From an uncultured Bacteroidota bacterium (GTDB taxonomy: Bacteria > Bacteroidota > Bacteroidia > Chitinophagales > LD1), in the NCBI GenBank assembly GCA_903919075.1, contig CAIXGR010000018.1:1-64000 (forward strand): 64,000 bases of DNA. Direction: 5' to 3'. Below, in pieces: positions 36,154-45,499 of this stretch. How positions within the stretch are numbered: the first letter of the stretch is position 1; each line of letters begins with the position of its first letter. The notes beneath the pieces are model-generated. The model made no database searches. It saw only the letters and a program-made list of their open reading frames with translations, and had not been told where the DNA came from. The position numbers and the translations under genes were made by a program.

Positions 36154-36840
36154 TTAATTAGATTTCACGATTGTTAGCAAAGAAGAATTAAATATGCTTT
36201 CGGGTGAAATCACAGTATCATCAAGCGGAACATTATCGCCGTATCGCTCCTTCATTTTTTGCTTAACTACTTCGTTTGTTAGGTCAAAATTTCGGAGCTT
36301 TTCGAGCTTGCCAACTTCAAGTCCGGTGGCTCTTTGATAAACTTTCCAAATAAGTTCCGAGCAGTATATTTTATCGTCGCTCCAATTAAAATACAAGTCG
36401 TAATTTTTGCCTGAGAAACTTTCGCCTGCTTCTTTCATCTTTTTAAGCGTTTCCGTTGTTAATACCTGATCGGCATTTTTCAGCCGTTTAATAACAAAAT
36501 GTCCTCCTTGCCCTCTTGCAATCCACATGTTTAACGGAGTAAGCTTTACCAGTTGTATGGCCTCGAAAACAAAGTAGTTGTTTCCATTTTTATATATCAA
36601 TCCGCAATGGCTGTATTCTGAATGTGTAGCTAGCTGAATGGCTCTGCTCTGTTTTGATAGCGATGTTTGAAAAATAATATCACCATCCTTTATTTCACTA
36701 TTGTCTGCAAGCTCCTTTACCTCTTCCGTTGCAATAGCAATTCTGTGCTTGGAATCGTAAAACCTTTTAGCAAAGAAAGAGGTGAGTAGAAGTAATAATA
36801 ATAGCCCTACTATTATTAGCAATTTTTTAAAGAGAAACAT
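36154..36840 (-). CDS. YiiX/YebB-like permuted papain-fold hydrolase
   Basis: NlpC/P60 superfamily cysteine hydrolase of 228 residues with an N-terminal membrane anchor (LLIIVGLLLLLLLTSFFA). The circularly permuted catalytic residues are visible: H78 in HSEYSHCGLIY and C160 in DDKIYCSELIWKVYQRATG. The opening IKDGDIIFQTS is typical of the YiiX group. Family members cleave lipid or peptide amide/ester bonds; the substrate here is unknown. It follows a sterol-desaturase family gene by 11 bp on the same strand, hinting at a shared lipid-related role. Confidence 0.82.
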   Translation of the reverse strand: MFLFKKLLIIVGLLLLLLLTSFFAKRFYDSKHRIAIATEEVKELADNSEIKDGDIIFQTSLSKQSRAIQLATHSEYSHCGLIYKNGNNYFVFEAIQLVKLTPLNMWIARGQGGHFVIKRLKNADQVLTTETLKKMKEAGESFSGKNYDLYFNWSDDKIYCSELIWKVYQRATGLEVGKLEKLRNFDLTNEVVKQKMKERYGDNVPLDDTVISPESIFNSSLLTIVKSN

Positions 36841-36851
36841 TAGCGGAAGAA

Positions 36852-37571
36852 TTATTTTTTGTGTACGTCTTTAAATTTAAGCATATCTAATAGTCTTTGT
36901 TCTTTATCATTATCGAAACCGCAGGAAGTTTTAAATTCCTTAGGGTTTTCGTAGGTTCCAAACATCGTGTCCCACCACACTATGTCGCCGTAATTATTGG
37001 TATGTTTATTGTACTCATGATGTATTCTATGCATTTCGGGCCGTTGAAATATGTAGCCAATCCATTGCGGGGTCTTAACGTTTGTATGATAGAAAAATTC
37101 ACCTAAAGCAGTACAAAGCGTGTAAATGCCACCGGCTTCTAAATTTAACCCTAGTAGCGAATAGACAAGCAAGCTTCCAATAATTGAGTTTACTGTCATT
37201 TCAAGTGGATGTTTGTAAAATGAGGTTATTACTTCTATCCGCTGCGGGCTATGATGTATTTGATGAAAATGGGTCCATAAAAAATCGACGGTGTGCCGCC
37301 ATCTGTGCCACCAATAAAAAATAAATGTCGCAATAAAGTAGGCAATAAGACCTCCTAAAATTGAATTAATATGGCTTGAGAGATGAAATATTGAATATCC
37401 TGAAAACCATTTTTCCCAAGTTATTCCGGCAAGTGTTATGATACCCAGTTGCACAAAATTTATTGCTAGTACTCTTATTGTCCAGGTTGGAACATCCGGC
37501 AATTTCCAACCTGGAGCTAGTCTTTCAAGTAAAAAGCAAATTCCAAATACCGTAAAAATTATTATCAGCAT
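36852..37571 (-). CDS. Sterol desaturase / fatty acid hydroxylase family membrane enzyme
   Basis: Di-iron membrane oxygenase of the fatty acid hydroxylase superfamily, 239 residues. The three histidine boxes are present: HRWRH (about 109-113), HFHQIHHSPQ (about 121-130) and MHRIHHEYNKHTNNYG near residue 180, with DIVWWDTMFGTYENP closing the domain. About four hydrophobic helices precede and separate the boxes. It is the first gene of a two-gene unit with the YiiX-like hydrolase. Candidate substrates are lipids or carotenoids; the sequence does not decide. Confidence 0.88.
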   Translation of the reverse strand: MLIIIFTVFGICFLLERLAPGWKLPDVPTWTIRVLAINFVQLGIITLAGITWEKWFSGYSIFHLSSHINSILGGLIAYFIATFIFYWWHRWRHTVDFLWTHFHQIHHSPQRIEVITSFYKHPLEMTVNSIIGSLLVYSLLGLNLEAGGIYTLCTALGEFFYHTNVKTPQWIGYIFQRPEMHRIHHEYNKHTNNYGDIVWWDTMFGTYENPKEFKTSCGFDNDKEQRLLDMLKFKDVHKK

Positions 37572-37760
37572 AATTTATAATTTTATTTTTTTAATATCAT
37601 AAAACTACGGTATTAAAACAATTCTATAGTTAACCTGATTATAAACGCTATTTACAAGTACTAAAATTATAAATTTCGGTACTTTTTAGCATTTATTAGC
37701 TTCGCCCCAAAAGTTAAATTTAATTGCCCTTGATATTCATATAAAGGGCGACTCAATATA

Positions 37761-37789
37761 AAAAATTAAGGCCACCCGTAGGCAGCCTT
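37761..37789 (-). terminator. Intrinsic terminator downstream of the WYL gene
   Basis: On the minus strand, aaggctgcc and ggtggcctt form a 9-bp stem (two GU pairs) with loop tacg, followed by aattttttat. Position and polarity fit the gene ending at 37817. Confidence 0.82.
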
Positions 37790-37816
37790 TCTCTTTATTA
37801 GTGTGTCAGGAAATAT

Positions 37817-38191
37817 TTATGCTTCCTCTTCAAACTCTTCTTCGTATGAAGCGTTAGGGTCGTCTTGGAAATCATCTATTTTAAAATCTTGCCGGCGGCT
37901 GAATTCTTCTTGTTTTAATTTAATGCAGTTTAACCGGTCTAAACGGAAAGCGCGATAATCGTTTCTTAACTTGCACCAGGCAACTAAATGCCGCTTACGC
38001 TCCTTATAAACAATTGCCATGGGCTCAATTTCGCGCATGGTTACACCTTTCTCTCGCGAATCGTATTCAATAGTAGCAATCTTACGATTATCTATTGCGT
38101 TGTTTAAAGTACTTAATAAATTTGGCGAATAATGCATCTGCTTACGCTGTACAGCAGTTCTTGTGTTGGAGTAGTTGGAGTGACCGTTCAT
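37817..38191 (-). CDS. Stand-alone WYL domain protein
   Basis: Starting at ATG 38191 (MNGHSNYSNTRTA), it has 124 residues. The middle (about 28-95) is a WYL-type SH3-like ligand-binding domain: LNNAIDNRKIATIEYDS, REIEPMAIVYKERKRHLVAW, and YRAFRLDRLNCIKLKQEEF with the conserved arginines. WYL regulators normally carry an N-terminal helix-turn-helix. None is present here; a short basic leader is all there is. The tail is very acidic (DDFQDDPNASYEEEFEEEA). The TTG at 38212 is not the start, because it lies within the promoter. A terminator follows. Confidence 0.78.
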   Translation of the reverse strand: MNGHSNYSNTRTAVQRKQMHYSPNLLSTLNNAIDNRKIATIEYDSREKGVTMREIEPMAIVYKERKRHLVAWCKLRNDYRAFRLDRLNCIKLKQEEFSRRQDFKIDDFQDDPNASYEEEFEEEA

Positions 38192-38212
38192 GAGTACCGG
38201 GTTTGGCAACAA

Positions 38213-38243
38213 CGAATATAGATTTACATCACATTCTATCCAA
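38213..38243 (-). promoter_or_regulatory. Promoter of WYL gene (TTG-N20-TATATTCG)
   Basis: On the minus strand, TTG (38241-38243) and TATATTCG (38213-38220) are 20 bases apart. The predicted start is near 38207, giving a leader of about 16 bases to ATG 38191. Confidence 0.55.
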
Positions 38244-38300
38244 CTTTTATTTAATATTTTTTGTTAAGTTTCCTTATAAGCTAAGAAAACACAGGGTTTT

Positions 38301-38328
38301 GGAAACTTTGAACACATTCAAAGTTTCC
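38301..38328. repeat. 12-bp perfect inverted repeat upstream of the WYL gene
   Basis: 38301-38312 (ggaaactttgaa) and 38317-38328 are exact reverse complements with a 4-base spacer. There is no clear U-tract on either side, so this looks more like an operator or a structured RNA than a terminator. It lies about 60 bp upstream of the WYL promoter. The rest of the 38244-38470 gap is plain AT-rich sequence. Confidence 0.45.
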
Positions 38329-38470
38329 ATGATTATAGAAATTTATATGTGTAAATGAATATTAAATCTTTCATTTTTTTTAATGTTTAAACACGCATAG
38401 TGAGCAGAACATTGCAATAGAATATTGGCCAAAAGCACGCCCATATTCGCTTTCAAGATTTTTTTAACGA

Positions 38471-38514
38471 TAAAGCCCGTCCTTCTTTGTTGTAACAAAG
38501 AAGGACGGGCTTTA
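38471..38514 (-). terminator. Strong intrinsic terminator downstream of valS
   Basis: A perfect 21-bp stem (38471-38491 with 38494-38514) has core agcccgtccttctttg. It lies 31 bp after the valS stop on the minus strand. The downstream tail (tcgttaaaaaaatctt) is only partly T-rich, but the stem is very stable. Confidence 0.8.
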
Positions 38515-38544
38515 CTTGAAATTTAGTAAAACCTTGTTTAGCGC

Positions 38545-41166
38545 TTAATTACGAAGCGACTGTTCCAGAATAGAAATTTTCCGTACTGCATCATCGCGTT
38601 TCTTCTTTTCGCTATCCACTACTGCAGATGGGGCAGATGACACAAATTTTTCGTTAGATAGTTTCTTCTCAACCGAGGCCAAAAAGCCTTTTGTGTATTC
38701 CAGTTCGTCTAACATTTTCTTTCTTTCATCATCAGCATTGGCTACTTCGCCGGTGGCTACAAAAAACTTGTAGCTACCGATAAGAAATGTTTTAGTACCG
38801 GGTACGTCTGTTTTTGTTCGTTCCAGTTTGCCAAGCCTTGCCAGCTTTATAATCTTTCCTGTAAATGCAGTAAATGATATGGTGTCGTTCTCGGCAAAAA
38901 ATACGTCAACGGTTTCGGCATTCTTTTTGTTGGCCTTTGCACGGGTTTCGCGAAGGTTGGTTATTAAATCAAACGACAGTAATGCCTGAACTAATAGCTC
39001 TTCATTTACTTTTCCGGCAACAGGCCAGGTGGTATAATTAATAGTTGTATTTTCCTTTCTTTCATTAAGCGTATGCCAAATTTCTTCAGTAACAAATGGC
39101 ATAAAAGGGTGCAACAGCTGCATTAGTTTTTCTAAAAACTCAACAGTTTTGTTATAAGTATAAGAATCGATTGGTTGCTGGTAATCGGGTTTTATTAATT
39201 CAAGATACCAAGAGCAGAAGTCATCCCAAATAAATTTGTAGAGGGTCATTAAGGCTTCGCTAAGCCTGAAGCTTTGGAACAACCCGTTAAGTTCAATAAT
39301 CGTTTTGTTCATTTTGCTTTCAAACCACTCAATGCTTACCTGGTTATCTGCATTTTTTCCTTCTATTATCTCCCAACCTTTTATCAGTCGTAATGCATTC
39401 CACAACTTATTGCTGAAGTTGCGCCCTTGCTCGCAAAGTTTTTCATCAAACAAAATATCGTTACCGGCAGGCGAGCATAGTAATACCCCAAGCCTAATAC
39501 CATCGGCACCATACTTCTCAATCAATTCCAGCGGGTCGGGCGAATTGCCAAGCGATTTGCTCATTTTGCGACGCAGCTTATCGCGCACTATACCGGTGTA
39601 ATAAACATTTTTAAAAGGCTTTTCTCCACGCCATTCGTAGCCGGCCATAATCATGCGCATTACCCAGAAAAACATAATCTCGGGCGCAGTAACAAGGTCG
39701 TTAGTTGGGTAATAATATTTAATGTCTTTATTGTTCGGGTTTTCAAAACCATCAAAAACTGAAATGGGCCAAAGCCACGATGAAAACCAGGTATCCAACA
39801 CATCTTCATCTTGCTTAATGTTTGAAAGTGTAGATTTGGGATTCGATTTTTTGTATTGCTCAACTGCCTCTTCCTTAGTTCTTGCAACTGCTACTAGTTT
39901 TCCTGATTCATCGTACCATGCAGGTATACGCTGACCCCACCAAAGTTGACGGCTGATACACCAATCGCGTACGTTATCTATCCAATGCTTGTAGGTGTTT
40001 TTTAACTTAGGAGGATAGAACATAATATCGTCCTTCATTACATCTTCCAGTACTTGCGGATTTTTTTTGAAGAACTTTTTCATGTCAACAAACCACTGTA
40101 ATGAAAGGCGCGGTTCAATAACGGCCTTGGTACGTTCGCTTCTGCCAACCTTGTTGATGTATTCTTCTTTTTTAATCAGCAACTCATCAGCCTCAATTCG
40201 TTCGATGGCTAATTTGCGTGCTTTAAAACGGTCAACCCCTACGAATACCTGCGCTGCCTGTGATATAGTACCATCTTCATTAAAGCAATCAATTACCGGT
40301 AAATTATATTTCTTGCCAATTTCATAGTCATTAGCATCATGCGCCGGAGTGATTTTTAATGCGCCGGTACCAAATTCAATATCTACATAATCATCGGCTA
40401 TTATGGGCACTTCGCGGTTTACTAAAGGAACGATAACGGTTTTACCTATAAGATGTTTATAGCGCTCATCGTTGGGATTTACGCATACTGCTACGTCGCC
40501 CATTATAGTTTCGGGGCGTACTGTAGCTACCGGTATAAACTCATTGGAGCCTTTTAGCTTATATTTTATAAAATACAAGTTGCTCTTTTCTTCATCATAC
40601 TCTACTTCTTCGTTACTAAGGCTTGTTTTTGCTACCGGGTCCCAGTTAATCATTCTAAGCCCGCGGTATATAAGACCTTTATTATATAAATCAATAAACA
40701 CACCAATTACAGCTTCGCTCAGCTTTTCTTCCATGGTAAAGCGCGTACGTTGCCAGTCGCAGCTTGCACCCAGTTTTTTAAGCTGTTCTAGAATTATGCC
40801 GCCATATTTTTCTTTCCAAACCCAGGCGTGTTTCAAAAAGTCTTCACGGCTTAAATCGCTTTTTTTAATTCCTTGTTCGCGCAGCATTTGTACCACCTTT
40901 GCTTCGGTAGCAATTGAGGCATGGTCGGTGCCCGGAACCCAGCAGGCATTTTTGCCCTCCATACGGGCTTTGCGTATCAATATATCTTGTATGGTGTTAT
41001 TTAGCATGTGCCCCATGTGTAGCACCCCTGTAACATTAGGCGGGGGAATAACAATAGTAAAAGGCTCGCGCTCATCGGGCACGGAACGGAAAAAATCATT
41101 TTTCATCCAGTAGGCGTACCACGTATCTTCAATCTGTTTGGGGTCGTATATTTTAGGTAATTCCAT
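38545..41166 (-). CDS. valS: Valyl-tRNA synthetase
   Basis: Class I synthetase that charges tRNA-Val. The 873 residues show the HIGH-type motif NVTGVLHMGHML near residue 50 and the KMSKS motif RRKMSKSLGNSPDP near 530. The editing domain (about 190-340) has CVNPNDERYKHLIG and GTGALKITPAHDANDYEIG, and the anticodon-binding domain contains RETRAKANKK. A C-terminal coiled coil (about 810-873) is evident. The length is typical of the bacterial enzyme. A -7-like TATATTCG lies at 41184-41191, and a strong terminator follows. Confidence 0.97.
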   Translation of the reverse strand: MELPKIYDPKQIEDTWYAYWMKNDFFRSVPDEREPFTIVIPPPNVTGVLHMGHMLNNTIQDILIRKARMEGKNACWVPGTDHASIATEAKVVQMLREQGIKKSDLSREDFLKHAWVWKEKYGGIILEQLKKLGASCDWQRTRFTMEEKLSEAVIGVFIDLYNKGLIYRGLRMINWDPVAKTSLSNEEVEYDEEKSNLYFIKYKLKGSNEFIPVATVRPETIMGDVAVCVNPNDERYKHLIGKTVIVPLVNREVPIIADDYVDIEFGTGALKITPAHDANDYEIGKKYNLPVIDCFNEDGTISQAAQVFVGVDRFKARKLAIERIEADELLIKKEEYINKVGRSERTKAVIEPRLSLQWFVDMKKFFKKNPQVLEDVMKDDIMFYPPKLKNTYKHWIDNVRDWCISRQLWWGQRIPAWYDESGKLVAVARTKEEAVEQYKKSNPKSTLSNIKQDEDVLDTWFSSWLWPISVFDGFENPNNKDIKYYYPTNDLVTAPEIMFFWVMRMIMAGYEWRGEKPFKNVYYTGIVRDKLRRKMSKSLGNSPDPLELIEKYGADGIRLGVLLCSPAGNDILFDEKLCEQGRNFSNKLWNALRLIKGWEIIEGKNADNQVSIEWFESKMNKTIIELNGLFQSFRLSEALMTLYKFIWDDFCSWYLELIKPDYQQPIDSYTYNKTVEFLEKLMQLLHPFMPFVTEEIWHTLNERKENTTINYTTWPVAGKVNEELLVQALLSFDLITNLRETRAKANKKNAETVDVFFAENDTISFTAFTGKIIKLARLGKLERTKTDVPGTKTFLIGSYKFFVATGEVANADDERKKMLDELEYTKGFLASVEKKLSNEKFVSSAPSAVVDSEKKKRDDAVRKISILEQSLRN

Positions 41167-41337
41167 GATTATGCTTGTATCTGCGAATATAATTTTTTTA
41201 CCCGCCTGTTATAATTTAAATATGTCAATAATCATTAAATGCTTTTACATTTACAAGGCAGTTTTTTTATATGATAGCCAACCATTGTAATAAAAAAGCG
41301 CTCTTAGCATTAGTTACGTAAAACTAAAACACACTTT

Positions 41338-44300
41338 ATGCAAAACATATTTACACGTTATACCAGGGCTTTACTTTCTCCGTTGCTGATTTTTTTATTG
41401 TTTCTTGTCTTTTCGCACCAAGGTATGGCTCAAAGTGGTAGTCATGTGTCTTTTACTTTAGTACATCAGCCTTGCAACCATGATGGAATACTTGTTGCTT
41501 ATGATAGCACAGGCACCCCTCCGTTAACTTTTACATGGTATATAGGAGGCACTACTTATAATCATGTTTCAAATAGTAATTATGATACCATTTTTAATTA
41601 CACCGGATCTTTTGCCTATGTGAATGTAGATTCGGGTTATGCTTATTACCCCGGCTCGCCACCATTTACGTTTACTGATACTACTACTTCAGCTATATGT
41701 CCGGCATTGGGAACGGCTCATGCAACCGTATCTGGAGGCACACCTCCATATACCTACCAATGGTTGAATAGCAGCAATGTTGTGGTATCAACTACAAACC
41801 CCGCACACTTGCCTGCAGGCAATTACCAACTTATTATAACCGATAGTGCCGGTTGTGTTAATGGAATATATAGCAACAATAGCTCGGGAGGAAACTACCA
41901 GGGCGTATATATTCAAAACGTCTCATCTGTTGCTTTTAATATTAATACCACCCCTGCCAACTGCACTAATGGAACAGCTGCAGTTGCTGGCTTACACGGT
42001 GGAATTGCCCCTTATAGTTTTCATTGGAACAATGGTGCAACTTCAGATACTATTACCGGGTTAATTATGGGGGCCTATAATGTAACTGTTACGGATTCGT
42101 TAGGCTGTTATACTACTAATTATACTGAGGTGCACCAGGCAGTAGTTATTACTCCGCATGCTACAGTAACTAATGCCACGTGTTTGCAAAACAATGGTCA
42201 AATTATTGCATTTGGCAGTGGGGGAGTGCCACCATATACTTACGCGTGGTCTAATGGCCAAAACAGTCAAACAATTACATCTTTAACAGCAGGATATTAT
42301 TATGTTACTGTTAGCGATTCGAATCATTGTATAGGGCAAACATATGCTACGGTAACCAGTTCAACACCTATTACTGTAGTGTATTCATCAACGCCTAGTT
42401 TATGTACCAGTTCCACGGGAACAGCAACTGTTTTACCAACCGGCGGCACACCGCCTTATAATATACAATGGTATACATATCCATCGCAGAGTGGCAATAC
42501 CGCTACCGGATTATCGCCAGGCACCTATAGTTTTCTGGTAACAGATTCAGTAGGATGTGTTAGAAGCGGGACCGTTTATGTGCCACCAATAAGTATCATA
42601 ACAGCTTATATGGACGAGGGCGACGCTATGTGTACAGCTTTTAACGGAGCGGCTGCGCTAATAATTACTTCGGGTACTTCGCCATATCAGTATCACTGGA
42701 GCACTGGTGCTACTTCGTCATCTATTTCTGGACTCCAGGGCGGAACATATTCTTGTACGGTTACCGACGCGCTTAATTGTACTTTAACCAAAACAGCCGT
42801 GGTACATATTGCTACACCTATTCAGTTAGGATTAAGCTCTACACCGGCTAGTTGTATTTTTGTGAGTGACGGAAGTATTGCGGTTACACCAGTTGGGGGA
42901 ACAGCGCCGTACTCTTATTACTGGTCGAATGGAGAAAATGCGGCTATTGATACAGGGCTTGCAACTGGTTATTACACGGTTTACGTTAATGATGCTGCAG
43001 GTTGTACACAATACGCATGGACCAATCTTTCGTACGACGCAAATAATAATAGCTGCTATTGCACGCTTACAGGTACAGTATACAACGATGCCAACAATAA
43101 TTGCATTGCCGATGCTGATAGCGGAGAGGCAGGGATACAAAACATAATGATTCATTGCAATGGACTTGGATACAGTTTTACTGATGCATATGGTAATTAT
43201 TCGTTTCTGGCACCCACTGGTACTTATACTTTATCTGAAAATGTTGAATCGTATTATCCTCTGGCATCATGCCAAAGCAATGCGGTTGTTGTAAATGTTA
43301 TAGCCGGTTCGGGATGTGTGCAGACAAACAATTTTGCAAACGTGATAAATCCAATACACGATGTTAGTATAGTTACTGCCAGCTACAATTCTGCAGTGCC
43401 GGGCTATGGATACAGACAAAAAGTTGTGGTTCAAAATAATGGTACTATTACTGAACCCGGTATACAAATGGGCTATGCTCATGATGGGCAGTTAGCATTA
43501 ACCGGTGAAACCCCAAGCTTATTTACACAACAAGATGCAGGTAATTTCCCTAATTGGTATAGCATTACCAGTGGTTTCCCTTCGCTGGCGCCCGCGGCAT
43601 TTCAAATCTTCGAGGTAGATTATGCGGTGCCTACTAATATTCCATTGGGAACTTCGGTAACCTTTAAAGATACTACTGCTTATACTTCGCCAATTACAAA
43701 CTGGCTTAACGATTATACGCCATGGAATAACACGAATGCATATGAAACAACGGTAGTGGGCTCTTTCGACCCGAATGAAAAAGAAGTGTCACCTAAAGGC
43801 GGCGGTGCTCAGGGTTTTATTACAGTTAATGATTCTGTATTAACCTTTACTATCCATTTTCAAAATACAGGCAGCTACCCCGCACAGAAAATAATTGTTA
43901 TTGATAGTATAGACAAGCATTTAGATATTACAACGCTACGTCCGGGGTATTCCAATTATACATATACAACAACAGCTGACGATAGCGGTACAGTTAAATT
44001 TACATTTGATAATATCAATTTGCCCGATAGTTTGGCCTCTCCACAAGCCAGTACCTGTTTATTGATGTATACTATTCACCAAAAGCCAAACTTGCCTAAC
44101 GGCACCCAAATAAAAAGTCCGGCTTATGTTTATTTCGATTTTAATTCGCCGGTTAAAACAAATACAACTTTAAACACTATTAAAAATGTTACAGGTATAG
44201 TAGAAAACCAGTTGGCCGCGTTTGATTTTATAATCTATCCTAACCCAGCTAACAATGTGGTGTCGTTGCTTATTAATTCAGAAGAAGCTGAGAAGCTTTA

Positions 44301-44475
44301 TACCATGAAAATTTATAATCTGGTAGGAGATGTGATGCAATCTAAAACAGTGCGTATTATTAACGGTAAGAACATTGTTACTACTGATGTAAGTTCATTT
44401 GCAAGTGGTTTATATTTTGTTGAAGTTACAGATGGCCTACATTCTTTAACCGGTAAGTTAAGTTTGATAAGATAA
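41338..44475 (+). CDS. SprB-repeat adhesin-like protein with T9SS sorting domain
   Basis: Large secreted protein (1045 residues). The signal peptide is LLIFLLFLVFSHQGMAQ. Residues 90-560 hold about six or seven SprB-like repeats of the form 'GGTPPYTYQWSNG...G.Y.VTVTDS.GC' (for example GGIAPYSFHWNNGATSDT, GGVPPYTYAWSNGQNSQT). An SdrD-B-like domain follows (TGTVYNDANNNCIADADSGE). A FDPNEKEVSPKG domain typical of Bacteroidota surface proteins precedes the sorting domain (IIYPNPANNVVSLLIN to the terminal LSLIR). SprB repeats are known from gliding-motility adhesins, so an adhesive role is inferred. A bidirectional terminator follows at 44488. Confidence 0.85.
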   Translation: MQNIFTRYTRALLSPLLIFLLFLVFSHQGMAQSGSHVSFTLVHQPCNHDGILVAYDSTGTPPLTFTWYIGGTTYNHVSNSNYDTIFNYTGSFAYVNVDSGYAYYPGSPPFTFTDTTTSAICPALGTAHATVSGGTPPYTYQWLNSSNVVVSTTNPAHLPAGNYQLIITDSAGCVNGIYSNNSSGGNYQGVYIQNVSSVAFNINTTPANCTNGTAAVAGLHGGIAPYSFHWNNGATSDTITGLIMGAYNVTVTDSLGCYTTNYTEVHQAVVITPHATVTNATCLQNNGQIIAFGSGGVPPYTYAWSNGQNSQTITSLTAGYYYVTVSDSNHCIGQTYATVTSSTPITVVYSSTPSLCTSSTGTATVLPTGGTPPYNIQWYTYPSQSGNTATGLSPGTYSFLVTDSVGCVRSGTVYVPPISIITAYMDEGDAMCTAFNGAAALIITSGTSPYQYHWSTGATSSSISGLQGGTYSCTVTDALNCTLTKTAVVHIATPIQLGLSSTPASCIFVSDGSIAVTPVGGTAPYSYYWSNGENAAIDTGLATGYYTVYVNDAAGCTQYAWTNLSYDANNNSCYCTLTGTVYNDANNNCIADADSGEAGIQNIMIHCNGLGYSFTDAYGNYSFLAPTGTYTLSENVESYYPLASCQSNAVVVNVIAGSGCVQTNNFANVINPIHDVSIVTASYNSAVPGYGYRQKVVVQNNGTITEPGIQMGYAHDGQLALTGETPSLFTQQDAGNFPNWYSITSGFPSLAPAAFQIFEVDYAVPTNIPLGTSVTFKDTTAYTSPITNWLNDYTPWNNTNAYETTVVGSFDPNEKEVSPKGGGAQGFITVNDSVLTFTIHFQNTGSYPAQKIIVIDSIDKHLDITTLRPGYSNYTYTTTADDSGTVKFTFDNINLPDSLASPQASTCLLMYTIHQKPNLPNGTQIKSPAYVYFDFNSPVKTNTTLNTIKNVTGIVENQLAAFDFIIYPNPANNVVSLLINSEEAEKLYTMKIYNLVGDVMQSKTVRIINGKNIVTTDVSSFASGLYFVEVTDGLHSLTGKLSLIR

Positions 44476-44487
44476 TTTACTAAATGC

Positions 44488-44525
44488 AAAATGCCGTGTC
44501 AATTACTGAATTGGCACGGCATTTT
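44488..44525. terminator. Bidirectional terminator between convergent genes
   Basis: 44488-44504 (aaaatgccgtgtcaatt) pairs with 44509-44525 over 17 bp with one wobble and a 4-base loop, with A- and T-rich flanks. It lies between the SprB-repeat gene (+) and the gene at 44549 (-). Confidence 0.88.
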
Positions 44526-44548
44526 TAATGAAAAGTATAAAACAGTAT

Positions 44549-44956
44549 TTATTTAGCTTTCATGCGGTTGTTCTTCGGATTATGCTCTAGTTCAGCCAAT
44601 CCCAACTCTTCCATTAAAGGCGGAATATAAACACCGAACCGGCCCCTAAGCCCTTTTTTTAATCCATACCATCCGCCAACGGGATTTTTTTCTGAACGGC
44701 CCCAAGCCTCAACGGTACCTTCTTTGGCTGGTTTCTGCTCGTCGGCACCACCAAGTTCCATCCAATCACCATGCTTTTTTAGCATGTCTTGTAAATCTTT
44801 CAGGCAGCGGGCATCATAAAGCAATACTGTTTTGCCAACAGTGCAAACAATTACTTCTTTGCCATCTTTTACATCCTTATACATTTCGTATTCCGAAGTG
44901 CCCGGTGGTGTTTTTAATTTCCATGGGGTTTCTTTAGTTCCTTTTTCCTTTGCCAT
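44549..44956 (-). CDS. Conserved hypothetical soluble protein
   Basis: Not recognised with confidence. The 135-residue product is charged, without signal peptide or membrane segment. It has a lysine-rich start (AKEKGTKETPWKLKTPPGTS), a compact middle (VCTVGKTVLLYDARCLKDLQ) and VGGWYGLKKGLRGRFGVYIP before a basic tail. The W-K-L-K-T-PPGTSEY opening looks like a conserved family signature, probably a cytoplasmic domain of unknown function. A TACTTTTA -7-like element lies about 40 bp upstream. No functional link to neighbours is evident. Confidence 0.7.
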   Translation of the reverse strand: MAKEKGTKETPWKLKTPPGTSEYEMYKDVKDGKEVIVCTVGKTVLLYDARCLKDLQDMLKKHGDWMELGGADEQKPAKEGTVEAWGRSEKNPVGGWYGLKKGLRGRFGVYIPPLMEELGLAELEHNPKNNRMKAK

Positions 44957-45039
44957 AATAGTTTTATTAATGAGTTGAAACCAATTTAGATTTTGAATTA
45001 AAAGTAATAAAATGTTTTGTCCGGGATATTTCGGAGTAA

Positions 45040-45477
45040 TTATTTTTTTAAAAAAGAAATTGAAGCAATGGTAGGAGGGGGGACATTCCGGGCTGGATCG
45101 ACATTTAAAAATGCCTGAATGGAGCTTACTTTATTAGTATCAATTTTTTTAAAATGAACTATATACTGAAAGTCGGCGGAATAGTTGGTGCTGGCAGGAT
45201 TAATGATGTTTTCGATTGGCACGCCAGAATTATCTTTTATATCAATGCTTGAGTTTCCAAGCCCGCCAATATCGCTACGCACTCTAAATACAAGGGTGTC
45301 ATTTTCTGCAATATTTGTAATGTGTATTACTTCACTTTCATCGGCTCGCCAGGTGCCTGTTAATTTACCATTAAGGTAAATAGCAACCTTATCCAATGCA
45401 TCCTGCTTAAGTGATGCGGATAATGAAAATATACCTGTAAGGAATATTAAATAGAAGATAGATTTTTTTATATACAT
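45040..45477 (-). CDS. Hypothetical exported protein
   Basis: Unknown. The 145 residues begin with a signal peptide (KKSIFYLIFLTGIFSLSAS). The mature domain is beta-rich: VAIYLNGKLTGTWRADE, DTLVFRVRSDIGGLGNSSID and IVHFKKIDTNKVSSIQAFLN. This suggests a small jelly-roll or Ig-like fold in the periplasm or on the outer membrane. It starts 22 bp downstream of the methyltransferase gene on the same strand and may be co-transcribed with it. Confidence 0.6.
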   Translation of the reverse strand: MYIKKSIFYLIFLTGIFSLSASLKQDALDKVAIYLNGKLTGTWRADESEVIHITNIAENDTLVFRVRSDIGGLGNSSIDIKDNSGVPIENIINPASTNYSADFQYIVHFKKIDTNKVSSIQAFLNVDPARNVPPPTIASISFLKK

Positions 45478-45499
45478 AAATATTACTTTAACTTAAGCA

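Noticed and set aside
42832-43155. Frames on both strands within the SprB-repeat gene
   Set aside because: The repeat-rich coding sequence produces long antiparallel frames without domain signals.
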